Assembly (NCBI RefSeq): GCF_000381125.1
Contig: NZ_KB905948.1
Coordinates: 1 to 64,000, forward strand
From: Caldimonas manganoxidans ATCC BAA-369
GTDB taxonomy: Bacteria; Pseudomonadota; Gammaproteobacteria; Burkholderiales; Burkholderiaceae_C
Length of the DNA: 64,000 nt
Direction of reading: 5' to 3'
Shown in pieces: positions 38,006 through 47,086 of the stretch. A program made the translations under genes and the position numbers. The notes under the pieces are model-generated. The model searched no databases, was not told the origin of the DNA, and saw nothing but the letters and a program-made list of their open reading frames with translations. How positions within the stretch are numbered: position 1 is the stretch's first letter; every line of letters starts with the position of its first letter.

Positions 38006-40230
38006 GCATGGAACGCATTCTTTCGGCTCGACGTGGCCTGCAAGCCCTGCGAGCGGCCCTGGCCGCCGGCCTGCTGTGCCTGTGCACCCCTGTGGCGGTC
38101 TGGGCGCAGGCGCCAGCCGGCGACGCCAGCGGCCAAGTCACGCTGAATTTCGTCAATGCCGAGATCGACGGCGTGGCCCGCGCGATGGGCCTGATCCTGC
38201 GCCGCCAGTTCGTCATCGACCCGCGCGTCAAAGGGCAAATGACGCTGTACAGCGAGCAGCCCATGAGCCGTGCGGAGGCCTACATGAGCTTCCTGGCCGC
38301 GCTGCGCGGCCTGGGCTTTGCGGTGGTCGAGGTCGAGGGCCTGTACAAGATCGTGCCCGAAGCCGACGCCAAGCTGCAAACCGGCGTGGTGTCCGCCGGG
38401 CCGGGGGTGGCCGCACGCGGAGACACCATCCTCACCCAGATCTTCCGCATCCAACACGAAAACGCGAACAACCTCGTCACCATCCTGCGCCCGTTGATCA
38501 GCCCCAACAACACGATCAACGTCAACCCGGGCAACAACTCGCTGGTGATCACCGACTATGCCGACAACCTGCGGCGGCTGTCGCGCATCATCGCCGCGCT
38601 GGACCTGCCCAATGCCACCGATGTGGAAGTGATCCCGCTGCAACACGCGGTGGCGGCCGACGTGGCCGTGCTGGTGCAGCGCCTGGTCGATCAGCAAAGC
38701 ACCGCCACGGCCGCCAGCAACGCCCCGGCCGCCGCCGCCCCAGGCGCCGCGCAAGCCGTGGCCGGCGGCAGCACCTCGGCCGGCGTGGTGCTGGCCGATT
38801 CACGCACCAATGCCTTGCTGGTGCGCGCCACCAACCCGGCCCGTTTGGCGCTGATCCGCTCGATCGTGGCCAAGCTCGACGTGCCCGGTGCTGCCGGCGC
38901 CGGCGGCAGCAACATCCACGTGGTCTATCTGAAGAACGCCGACGCGGTGCGGCTGGCCCAGGTGCTGCGCGCTGCCTTCCCCAGCGACGGGCGCGGCGGC
39001 AGCGCCAGCAGCGGCGGCAGCGGCACGCTCACCGGCGCGCCGGCCAGCGCCACCGGCGCCACGCTGGGCAGCGCCGCCGGCAGCAGCCTCGGCTCGACCC
39101 AGGCCACGGCCCCGGTGGCCGCCACGGCGCAGCCGTCCACCGGCGGCTTCATCCAGGCCGACCCGGCCACCAACTCGCTGATCATCACCGCCCCCGACCC
39201 GCTGTACCGCCAGTTGCGCGCGGTGATCGACCAACTCGACTCGCGACGCGCCCAGGTCTATGTCGAGACGATGATCGTCGAGGTCAATGCCACCAAGGCC
39301 GCCGACGTGGGCTTCCAGTGGCAAGGGCTGTTGGGCAAAGACGGCGACAAATGGGGGCTGATCGGCGGCACCAACTTCGGCAGCGGCGGCAACAACATCA
39401 TCCAGCTGTCCTTGGCCGCGGCCACCGGCGGGCAAAGCGGCTCGCTGCCTTCGGCCGGCCTGAACGTGGGCATCGTGCGCAATTTCCTGGGCACCTACTC
39501 GCTGGCTGCGCTGGCGCGCTTCCTGGAGCAAAACGTGGACGGCAACATCCTGTCCACGCCCAATCTGGTGACGCTGGACAACGAGGAGGCCAAGATCACC
39601 ATCGGCCAGAACGTGCCCTTCGTCACGGGCCAGTACGCCAACACCGGCAGCAGCGGCACGGTCAACCCGTTCCAAACCATCGAACGCAAGGACGTGGGCA
39701 TCACCCTGCGCGTCAAGCCGCAAATCGGCGAAAACGGCACGGTGCGCCTGACGATCTATCAAGAAGTCTCCAGCGTGGTCAACCAAAACGTCTCGCAAGG
39801 CGTGGCCGATGCCACCGCGGGACTGGTCACCAACAAGCGCTCGATCGAATCGAGCGTGGTGGTCGATGACGGCCAGATCATCGTGCTGGGCGGGCTGATG
39901 CAAGACCAATTCACCGACAACCGCGACAAGGTGCCGGTGCTCGGTGACGTGCCGGTGCTTGGCGGACTGTTCCGCAGCGAGAACCGCTCGCGCGTGAAAA
40001 CCAATCTGATGGTGTTTCTGCGTCCGGTGGTGATGCGCGATCAGGACGCCTCCAACCGCCTGTCTTGGGACCGCTACGACCACATGCGCGCTCAGCAGCT
40101 GGCCTCGCAGCCGGTGCCACGGGTGCTGCTGCCGGTCAACGAAGCCCCGGTGCTGCCTGCGCGCGAGCTGCCGCCACCGGCCGATGCCGCCACACCCCCA
40201 GTGCCGGCCCCTGCAGCGCCCCCGAACTGA
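38002..40230 (+). CDS. gspD: Type II secretion outer-membrane secretin GspD
   Basis: The outer-membrane channel, assembled as a large gated ring. The 742-residue precursor has a Sec signal peptide ending VWAQA. The N0 domain comes next ([33 protein letters not shown]), then N1-N3 domains with [19 protein letters not shown]. The C-terminal secretin domain has [40 protein letters not shown] (cited in part) and VLGGLMQDQ. Two low-complexity Ala/Ser/Gly-rich stretches (about residues 232-255 and 330-378) interrupt N2/N3, common for the family. A Pro/Ala-rich tail ends the protein. In this cluster gspD follows gspN instead of leading the operon. Confidence 0.95.
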   Translation: MSMERILSARRGLQALRAALAAGLLCLCTPVAVWAQAPAGDASGQVTLNFVNAEIDGVARAMGLILRRQFVIDPRVKGQMTLYSEQPMSRAEAYMSFLAALRGLGFAVVEVEGLYKIVPEADAKLQTGVVSAGPGVAARGDTILTQIFRIQHENANNLVTILRPLISPNNTINVNPGNNSLVITDYADNLRRLSRIIAALDLPNATDVEVIPLQHAVAADVAVLVQRLVDQQSTATAASNAPAAAAPGAAQAVAGGSTSAGVVLADSRTNALLVRATNPARLALIRSIVAKLDVPGAAGAGGSNIHVVYLKNADAVRLAQVLRAAFPSDGRGGSASSGGSGTLTGAPASATGATLGSAAGSSLGSTQATAPVAATAQPSTGGFIQADPATNSLIITAPDPLYRQLRAVIDQLDSRRAQVYVETMIVEVNATKAADVGFQWQGLLGKDGDKWGLIGGTNFGSGGNNIIQLSLAAATGGQSGSLPSAGLNVGIVRNFLGTYSLAALARFLEQNVDGNILSTPNLVTLDNEEAKITIGQNVPFVTGQYANTGSSGTVNPFQTIERKDVGITLRVKPQIGENGTVRLTIYQEVSSVVNQNVSQGVADATAGLVTNKRSIESSVVVDDGQIIVLGGLMQDQFTDNRDKVPVLGDVPVLGGLFRSENRSRVKTNLMVFLRPVVMRDQDASNRLSWDRYDHMRAQQLASQPVPRVLLPVNEAPVLPARELPPPADAATPPVPAPAAPPN

Positions 40231-40246
40231 AGAGGCCCACGTCGCG

Positions 40247-41668
40247 ATGGCTGCCCGATACCCTTTGCCCTACGCCTTCGCCAAGGCCCACCACTTGCTG
40301 CTGGAAGACGATGGCCAACAGCTGACCTTGTGGGCCGACGCCCAGGCCGCCGCCCCGGCACTGTCCGAAGTGCTGCGCCATTTCCGGGTGGACCGCCTCG
40401 AACACGAGCCCCAGGCCAGCCTGGCCCCGCGCATCGCCGCGGCCTATGCCGGCGGCGAGTCCAGTGCCGCAGCGGTGGTGGGCGAGGTCGAAAGCGCCGT
40501 GGACCTGTCGCGCATGATGCAAGACCTGCCTGCGGTGGAGGATCTGCTGGAGGCCGCCAATGATGCGCCCATCATCCGCATGCTCAACGCCTTGCTCACC
40601 CAGGCGGCCAAGGACGGAGCCAGCGACATCCACATCGAGCCCTACGAGCGCAGCTCCTCGGTGCGCTTCCGTGTGGACGGCACCTTGCGCGAAGTGGTGC
40701 AGCCCAACAAGGCCCTGCATGCGGCGCTGATTTCCCGGCTGAAGATCATGGCCGAGCTCGACATCGCCGAAAAGCGTCTGCCGCAAGACGGGCGCATCTC
40801 GCTGCGCATTGGCGGCCGCGGGGTGGATGTGCGCGTCTCCACCCTGCCCTCGGCCCATGGCGAGCGGGCCGTGCTGCGCCTGCTGGACAAGGGCGACACC
40901 CGCTTCACACTGGAGAGCCTGGGCATGGGCGGCGACACCCTGGCGCGGTTTTCTCGGTTGATCGACCAGCCTCACGGCATCGTGCTGGTCACCGGCCCCA
41001 CGGGCAGCGGCAAAACCACCACACTGTATGCCGCCCTGGGCCGCATCGACACCAGCACCAGCAATGTGCTGACGGTGGAAGACCCGATCGAATACGAACT
41101 GCCCGGCATCGGGCAGACCCAAGTCAACCCCAAGATCGACCTGACCTTCGCCAAGGCGCTACGCGCCATCTTGCGGCAAGACCCGGACGTGATCATGATC
41201 GGGGAAATCCGCGATTTCGAAACCGCGCAAATCGCCATCCAAGCCTCGCTGACCGGCCATTTGGTGCTGGCCACGCTGCACACCAACGATGCGCCTTCGG
41301 CCGTCACCCGGCTCATCGACATGGGCATCGAGCCCTTCTTGCTCAGCTCCAGCCTGTTGGGTGTGCTGGCCCAACGGCTGGTGCGCAAGCTGTGCCCACA
41401 CTGCAAGCGCCAGGACGAATCCGGCCGCTGGCATCCGGTGGGCTGCAAGGAATGCGGCATGAGCGGCTACAAAGGCCGCACCGGCGTGTACGAGCTGATG
41501 GTGGCCGACGACAAGATCCGCGCGCTCATCCATGGCCGCGCGGCCGAATCGCAGATCTTCGTGGCTGCCGAACAAGGCGGCATGCGCACCATGCGCGAAG
41601 ACGGCGAACGGCTGGTGCAAGCCGGCATCACCTCGCTGGAAGAGGTGCTGCGCGTGACGCGGGATTGA
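40247..41668 (+). CDS. gspE: Type II secretion ATPase GspE
   Basis: The cytoplasmic hexameric ATPase powering pseudopilus assembly. The 473-residue product has Walker [16 protein letters not shown] near residue 250, the Asp box [11 protein letters not shown], Walker [17 protein letters not shown], and the His box [20 protein letters not shown] tetra-cysteine zinc finger near residue 380-408 reads LCPHCKRQ and GCKECGMSG. The N-terminal N1E domain is shortened compared with the longest homologues. The start ATG 40247 lies 16 nt after gspD; gspF follows after 4 nt. Confidence 0.95.
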   Translation: MAARYPLPYAFAKAHHLLLEDDGQQLTLWADAQAAAPALSEVLRHFRVDRLEHEPQASLAPRIAAAYAGGESSAAAVVGEVESAVDLSRMMQDLPAVEDLLEAANDAPIIRMLNALLTQAAKDGASDIHIEPYERSSSVRFRVDGTLREVVQPNKALHAALISRLKIMAELDIAEKRLPQDGRISLRIGGRGVDVRVSTLPSAHGERAVLRLLDKGDTRFTLESLGMGGDTLARFSRLIDQPHGIVLVTGPTGSGKTTTLYAALGRIDTSTSNVLTVEDPIEYELPGIGQTQVNPKIDLTFAKALRAILRQDPDVIMIGEIRDFETAQIAIQASLTGHLVLATLHTNDAPSAVTRLIDMGIEPFLLSSSLLGVLAQRLVRKLCPHCKRQDESGRWHPVGCKECGMSGYKGRTGVYELMVADDKIRALIHGRAAESQIFVAAEQGGMRTMREDGERLVQAGITSLEEVLRVTRD

Positions 41669-41672
41669 GCCC

Positions 41673-42887
41673 ATGCCGGCCTACCGCTTTGAAGCCCTCG
41701 ATGCTGCCGGACGCACCAGCACCGGCCTGATCGAAGCCGACAATCCCAAGGCCGCGCGTGCGCAATTGCGTGCGCAAAAGCTCGTGCCGCTGTCGGTAAG
41801 CCCCATCAGCGCCGTTGCCGACACGCCCGGTGCGGTGCGTCTGCGTGGACGGGTGTTCAGCACCACGGCCCTGACCATCTGGACCCGCCAGCTGGCCGGG
41901 CTGGTCGGCTCGGGGCTGCCGCTGGAGCGGGCCTTGACCGCGCTGGCTGACGAGGCCGAGGACCCGCGTCAACGCGAACTGGTGGCTCATCTGCGCAGCG
42001 AGGTCAATGCCGGCTCGTCCTTTGCCAAAGCCCTGGGCACGGCCCCACGCGAGTTCGACGAGATCTACCGGGCCGTGGTGGCCGCAGGCGAGCAAAGCGG
42101 CGGGCTGGGTCAGGTGCTCGAAAAGCTGGCCGACGACCTGGAGGAGCGCCAAGCCCTCAAGGCCCGACTCGTCGGTGCGGCGCTGTACCCGGCCATCGTC
42201 TCGCTGGTGGCCGTGGTCATCGTGGTCTTTCTGGTCACCTATGTGGTGCCCCAAGTGGCCTCGGTGTTCACCGGCAGCAAACGCGCCCTGCCCTGGTTGA
42301 CGGTGGCCATGTTGGGCCTCAGCGACTTCGTGCGCCAGTGGGGCTGGCTGGCCGCGCTGGGCCTCACCGGCGCTGGCGTGCTGCTGGCCTATGCCTTGCG
42401 CCATGACGGCTTCCGTGAAAGTTTCGATGCGGCCTGGCTGCGCCTGCCCCTGCTGGGGCGGCTTTCGCGCGGGTACAACGCCGCTCGCTTTGCCGGCACT
42501 CTGGCCATGCTGGCCGGCGCGGGGGTGCCCATCCTGAAGGCCTTGCAAGCCGCAGCCGAGACGCTGAGCAATCGCGCACTGCGTGCCGATGCGCTGGACG
42601 CCCTGGTGCAGGTGCGCGAAGGAGCGCCCCTGGCCGCGGCACTGGCCAGCAAGAAACGCTTTCCCGGCTTGCTGGCGATGTTCATCCGCCTGGGCGAGCA
42701 AACCGGCACCTTGCCCACGATGTTGGCGCGGGCCTCGACCCAACTGGGCCAGGAGGTGCAACGCCGAGCCCTGCAACTGGCCACCGTGCTGGAGCCTGTG
42801 CTCATCGTGGGCATGGGCGTGATCGTCATGCTCATCGTGCTGGCGGTGTTGCTGCCCATCATCCAGCTCAACACCTGGGTGAAGTAG
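41673..42887 (+). CDS. gspF: Type II secretion inner-membrane platform protein GspF
   Basis: Polytopic platform protein, 404 residues, with the two GspF/PilC repeats. The N-terminal motif is MPAYRFEALDAAGRTSTGLIEAD. The first repeat has WTRQLAGLVGSGLPLERAL, and the second has ARFAGTLAMLAGAGVPILKALQ. Hydrophobic helices lie at about 170-195, 220-240 and 375-400. FIRLGEQTGTLPTML is the family signature before the last helix. It is the final gene of the gsp operon. Confidence 0.95.
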   Translation: MPAYRFEALDAAGRTSTGLIEADNPKAARAQLRAQKLVPLSVSPISAVADTPGAVRLRGRVFSTTALTIWTRQLAGLVGSGLPLERALTALADEAEDPRQRELVAHLRSEVNAGSSFAKALGTAPREFDEIYRAVVAAGEQSGGLGQVLEKLADDLEERQALKARLVGAALYPAIVSLVAVVIVVFLVTYVVPQVASVFTGSKRALPWLTVAMLGLSDFVRQWGWLAALGLTGAGVLLAYALRHDGFRESFDAAWLRLPLLGRLSRGYNAARFAGTLAMLAGAGVPILKALQAAAETLSNRALRADALDALVQVREGAPLAAALASKKRFPGLLAMFIRLGEQTGTLPTMLARASTQLGQEVQRRALQLATVLEPVLIVGMGVIVMLIVLAVLLPIIQLNTWVK

Positions 42888-43094
42888 ACCCCGGCAAGCC
42901 GCGCAGCCCCCCCGGCCCACCGCAGCCGCGGGGCGCACGGACGGGGCTCAAGCAGGGGAACAGGCGGGCCGCGGGAAGGCTCTCATGCGTCGATGCGCAC
43001 GGTAGGTTGCGCAAAGCCCCCGAAGACCACTGGCTTTTGGCATGTGCGAATCTTCACGTGATGCGGCCCGGGCCGGGCTTCGGCCATCAACAGG

Positions 43095-43114
43095 CGGGGG
43101 TTTCCCCGTTTAAT
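43095..43114 (+). terminator. Possible weak terminator after the gsp operon
   Basis: CGGGG-GTTT-CCCCG followed by TTTAAT forms a 5-bp GC stem with a short T stretch, 207 bp after gspF. The stem is short. The rest of the 292-bp gap (42888-43179) is GC-rich with no gene that I can support. Confidence 0.3.
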
Positions 43115-43179
43115 CGGGACATGCATCCCGCTAGGCTTTGCTGCAATGACCCCACCGGCCGCAGCAGTGGAGGTTGTCG

Positions 43180-44172
43180 ATGAGCTCGCATGATCTGGTT
43201 CCCGTGAAAGACACCACCATTCCGATCGCGCACATGCGCAGCGTCTACCGCCTCAGCGACGTGGAGCGCCGGCTGGACAAGCTGCCGCAAAAAGAACATG
43301 AGCATTTGCGCGCCACTTATGAGCGCATGATCGAACGCGGCCCCGAGCGCTTCCAAGTCAAGCCCTCGGGCCTGCCGGCGATGGCTCCGCTGTACGAGGA
43401 GTTGCCCAATTTCACCGAAGTGCTCGACGACGTGAAGCGCCAACTCGCCCTGTGCGAGGACAGCCGCGACGCGCTGGAGATCACGCCGATGCTGCTGTTG
43501 GGCCCGCCCGGGGTGGGCAAGACACACTTTGCCCGGCGGCTGGCGCAGCTGCTGGGCACGGGCATGGGGTTCGTTGCGATGAGCTCCCTGACCGCCGGCT
43601 GGGTGCTCTCGGGCGCCTCATCGCAATGGAAGGGCGCGCGGGCCGGCAAGGTCTTCGAGACCTTGGTGGAAGGTCAGTATGCCAACCCGGTCATCGTGGT
43701 CGATGAAATCGACAAAGCCTCGGCCGATTCGACCTACGATCCGCTGGGCTCGCTGTACAGCCTGCTCGAACACGACACGGCCGGCAGCTTCACCGATGAG
43801 TTCGCCGAAGTCCCCATCGACGCCAGCCAAGTGATCTGGGTGGCCACGGCCAATGACGAGCGCGCCATCCCGGAGCCGATCCTGAACCGGATGAACGTCT
43901 ACACCGTGCCCGCGCCGGACCGCGAGGCCGCGCGCAAGATCGCGCTGCGATTGTATGCCTCCATCCGCGCCGAGCACGATTGGGGCGCGCGCTTCGAGCC
44001 CGAGCCGCAGGAAGCCGTGCTGGACCGCTTGGCCGAGTTGGCCCCGCGCGAGATGCGCCGCGCCTGGATGACGGCCTTTGGCAACGCCAAGCTCGAGCGG
44101 CGCAGCCGCATCGAGGTGCGCGACCTGCCCGATCTGGGCACGCGTCGCAGCCCGATCGGGTTCGTGCACTGA
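43180..44172 (+). CDS. Lon-like AAA+ ATPase without protease domain
   Basis: A 330-residue cytoplasmic AAA+ protein. Walker A is LLLGPPGVGKTHFARRLA near residue 107, Walker B is PVIVVDEIDKAS, sensor 1 is VIWVATANDE, the arginine finger is in PILNRMNVY, and sensor 2 is PREMRRAWM. The module most resembles the ATPase part of Lon, but neither the Lon N-terminal domain nor the Ser-Lys protease domain is present. Related stand-alone proteins exist in beta-proteobacteria with no assigned job. The start ATG 43180 follows GGAGG by 6 nt. It lies between the gsp and pel clusters on the same strand; a link to either is unproven. Confidence 0.8.
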   Translation: MSSHDLVPVKDTTIPIAHMRSVYRLSDVERRLDKLPQKEHEHLRATYERMIERGPERFQVKPSGLPAMAPLYEELPNFTEVLDDVKRQLALCEDSRDALEITPMLLLGPPGVGKTHFARRLAQLLGTGMGFVAMSSLTAGWVLSGASSQWKGARAGKVFETLVEGQYANPVIVVDEIDKASADSTYDPLGSLYSLLEHDTAGSFTDEFAEVPIDASQVIWVATANDERAIPEPILNRMNVYTVPAPDREAARKIALRLYASIRAEHDWGARFEPEPQEAVLDRLAELAPREMRRAWMTAFGNAKLERRSRIEVRDLPDLGTRRSPIGFVH

Positions 44173-44231
44173 CCGGCGGTGCGAGGCCGGGCGGCCCCAA
44201 CCCGTAAGCCCAAGTCAGCCGACCGGCTTTG

Positions 44232-44250
44232 GCGCGCCGCCACGGCGCGC
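44232..44250 (+). repeat. GC-only hairpin immediately upstream of pelA
   Basis: GCGCGCCG-CCA-CGGCGCGC is a perfect 8-bp inverted repeat with a 3-nt loop, ending 19 nt before the pelA ATG and a few bases ahead of the AGGGG ribosome site. A second small dyad (AGCCG-AC-CGGCT, 44217-44228) precedes it. With no T-run it is not a terminator. It may influence pelA translation or mRNA stability. Confidence 0.5.
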
Positions 44251-44269
44251 TGCCAGGGGCTGAACGACA

Positions 44270-47086
44270 ATGCGCCCCGTGATGCATCGACGCGACTTTC
44301 TGCGGCAGTGGCCCGCATGGGCCGCCGGATGGAGCGCCTGGCCGCTGATCCAAGCCCAAACAACCAGCCCCACCCCCAGTTCCATGATCGTCGGCGACGG
44401 CGACGATCCGGCCGTTGCCTTCTTTTATGGCCCGCAGCCGCCGCTGGATGCCTTGCGCTTGTACGACTGGGTCGTGCTCGAACCCGAGCACGCGCTGGCC
44501 GCGCGTGCCGACGTGGCCTCCTGGCTGGCGCCGCACAGCTTGGCCTTTGCCTATGTGTCTGTGGGCGAGGTCCACCCTCAGCGCCCCTATGCTGCGGCCC
44601 TGCCCTCGGCCTGGGTGCGCCAACGCAATGAAGCCTGGGGCTCCTGGGTGATCGACCAGAGCGCGCCGGGCTGGCCAGCCTTCTTCCTGGACCGGGTGAT
44701 CGCGCCGCTGTGGAACGCTGGCTTTCGAGCCTTTTTCCTCGACACGCTCGACGCCTACCTGCTGTTCGCCACGGACGAGGCCAGCCGCGGCGCCCAAGCC
44801 CAAGCCCTGCGCGAGACCCTGCGCGCCATGGTGCGGCGCTGGCCGCAGGTGCGGCTGATGCTCAATCGTGGGTTCGAGCTCATCGACGACGAGCTGACCC
44901 CGCACGTGGTGGCCGTGGCCGCCGAATCCCTGTATCGGCGCTACGATGCCGCCAGCAACACCTATGTCGAGGTGCCCGAGGCCGATCGGCGCTGGCTGTT
45001 GCAGCGTTGGGCCGAACTGAAGCGCCGGGGCCTGCCCGGCATCGCCATCGACTACGTGCCCCTCGGCCAGCGCGGCCTGGCCCGGCAGACGGCGCAACGC
45101 ATCGCCGCCCATGGATTGATCCCCTGGGTGGCCGATCCGGCGCTGGAGACACTCGGGGTGGGCGCCATCGAAGCCGTGCCGCGCGAGGTGCTGCTCCTGC
45201 ACGATCCCGTCGACCCCCACCATCTGGAGCTCCGACAGCGTTCGGCCCATTTGTACGGCGCCTTGCCCTTGGAAGCCTTGGGCCTGGTGCCACGCTACCT
45301 CGCGGTCGATGCGCCGGCCCCGGTCGGCCCCCTGGCGGGCCGTTACGCCGGCGTGGTGCTCTACCTGGACAATGTGGCCCATGCCGACGCTGCCGTGCCG
45401 CTGTTGGACCGTGCCCGGTCGGAGGGCGTGCCGGTCGTGCTGCTGGGCCAAGTGCCCGCGGCCCTGCTGAGCCGCTGGGGCGCCACGCTGACCTCGGGCC
45501 GGCTGCAAGCGCCGGTGCAAGTGCGGCGCGCCCCGGACGTTCCAGCCGCCGAAGCCTTGCCCCGCGTGTTGCCCGAGGCTTCCGTGTTGCTGCGCGCAAA
45601 CGCCCAGGCGCAAGTGTGGCTGTGGGCCGAAGACGACCAGGGGCGCCGCATGGACGGTGCGGCCATCACGCCTTGGGGCGGCTACGCCTTGCCAGGCTTT
45701 GCGCTGTACAACCTGCCCGGGGGGCTGGGCCACCGTTGGTGCGTGGAGCCGATCGAGTTCCTGCGCCGCGCCTTGAGGCGGGGGCCCGACCCCATGCCCG
45801 ATGTCACCACCTGCGTGGGCCGCCGCGCCTTTTTCGTGCATTTCGACGGCGACGGCTGGCTCAATCGCTGCAACCTGCCTGGCACGCCCACGGCCGGCGA
45901 GTACCTGGTGCGCGAGTATTTGATGCGCTACCGGGTCCCCATCACGGCCTCGTTCATCGTGGGGGAACTCAGCGAGCAAGGGGTGTTTCCCGAGCAGGCT
46001 GCGCTGGCCCAGGAATGGGCGCGCCAAGCCCTGGCGCTGCCCCATGTGCAAGCCGCCAGCCACACCTGGTCGCATCCGTTTCACTGGGGCGAAGCCTCGG
46101 GCAAGGCCGATGCCTCCTACGAGTTGCGCTACGGTGTCCACCTGAAGCTGCCCGGCTACGTTTTCGACATGCGCACCGAAATCGTCGGGGCCAAGGAATG
46201 GATCGCCGATCGCCTCTGCCCCCCCGGCAAACCGGTGGAGATGTTGTTGTGGTCGGGGGATTGCAACCCGCCCCCCTCGGCCTTGGCACTGGCGCGGCAA
46301 GCCGGCCTGGGCACGCTCAACGGCGGCGGTGGCGCCATGAGCCGCCTGCGCCCCAGCCTGACCGCGCTGTGGCCCATGGGCCTGCCCAAAAAAGCCGAGT
46401 ACCAGGTCTACGCCCCCGCATCCAATGAGATGGATTACACGAACAACTGGCAGCCCCCGTATACCGGCTACGAACACGTGGTCGATACCTTCACGATGAC
46501 GGATGGGCCCTACCGACTCAAGCCAGTGAACATTTACTTTCACCCATATCTCGTGACCCAGCCGGCCGGCGCCAAGGCGCTGCATGCGGCATTTGCCTGG
46601 GCGCTGGACCAAGCCCTGCATCCGATCACCGCGCGTCAGTATCACGACACCGTGCATGCGTGGCGAGCCGCGGCAGTCGGACGGCGGCTGGACGGCAGCT
46701 GGCGCTTGAGCAGCCCTGCGCCGCTGCGGCAATGGCGACAGCCCCGCGCCGCCCAGCCGCCTTCGGTGAGTCGCAGCCGACAGGTGGCCGGCTGGCAGGA
46801 CCATGGCCCGCTGCGCTATGTGCACCTCACGGCCGACCGGGCCGAGCTGCGCAGCGGCGCTGCGGCCGCTCGCATCGTCGATGCGAACGCCGCGATCGTG
46901 GAGTTTCGACAACGGCCCGACGGCGGCTGGCAGGCCCGGCTGCAAGGCCATGTGCCGGTGGAATTGCGCGTGGAATTGCCCGCCGGTTGGCGAGTGCTCA
47001 CCTCTGCGCGCCTGCGGCGAGAGGGCCCGTTGGCCGTAATGCAAAGCGCCAGTTCTTGGCTCGAGGTGCAATGCCTGCCGGGTTGA
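44270..47086 (+). CDS. pelA: Pel polysaccharide hydrolase/deacetylase PelA
   Basis: Periplasmic enzyme that deacetylates Pel and can cleave it. The 938-residue precursor has a GH114-type hydrolase domain (about residues 45-300) with probable catalytic E219 in AVAAESLYRRY, a reductase-like middle domain (about 305-430), and a polysaccharide deacetylase domain from about 510. The latter has D526 and D528 in HFDGDGW and metal histidines H598 and H602 in SHTWSHPF. A C-terminal beta domain follows. The leader MHRRDFLRQWPAWAAG resembles a twin-arginine signal rather than a plain Sec signal. ATG 44270 or ATG 44282 may be the true start. It overlaps pelB by 16 bp. Confidence 0.95.
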   Translation: MRPVMHRRDFLRQWPAWAAGWSAWPLIQAQTTSPTPSSMIVGDGDDPAVAFFYGPQPPLDALRLYDWVVLEPEHALAARADVASWLAPHSLAFAYVSVGEVHPQRPYAAALPSAWVRQRNEAWGSWVIDQSAPGWPAFFLDRVIAPLWNAGFRAFFLDTLDAYLLFATDEASRGAQAQALRETLRAMVRRWPQVRLMLNRGFELIDDELTPHVVAVAAESLYRRYDAASNTYVEVPEADRRWLLQRWAELKRRGLPGIAIDYVPLGQRGLARQTAQRIAAHGLIPWVADPALETLGVGAIEAVPREVLLLHDPVDPHHLELRQRSAHLYGALPLEALGLVPRYLAVDAPAPVGPLAGRYAGVVLYLDNVAHADAAVPLLDRARSEGVPVVLLGQVPAALLSRWGATLTSGRLQAPVQVRRAPDVPAAEALPRVLPEASVLLRANAQAQVWLWAEDDQGRRMDGAAITPWGGYALPGFALYNLPGGLGHRWCVEPIEFLRRALRRGPDPMPDVTTCVGRRAFFVHFDGDGWLNRCNLPGTPTAGEYLVREYLMRYRVPITASFIVGELSEQGVFPEQAALAQEWARQALALPHVQAASHTWSHPFHWGEASGKADASYELRYGVHLKLPGYVFDMRTEIVGAKEWIADRLCPPGKPVEMLLWSGDCNPPPSALALARQAGLGTLNGGGGAMSRLRPSLTALWPMGLPKKAEYQVYAPASNEMDYTNNWQPPYTGYEHVVDTFTMTDGPYRLKPVNIYFHPYLVTQPAGAKALHAAFAWALDQALHPITARQYHDTVHAWRAAAVGRRLDGSWRLSSPAPLRQWRQPRAAQPPSVSRSRQVAGWQDHGPLRYVHLTADRAELRSGAAAARIVDANAAIVEFRQRPDGGWQARLQGHVPVELRVELPAGWRVLTSARLRREGPLAVMQSASSWLEVQCLPG

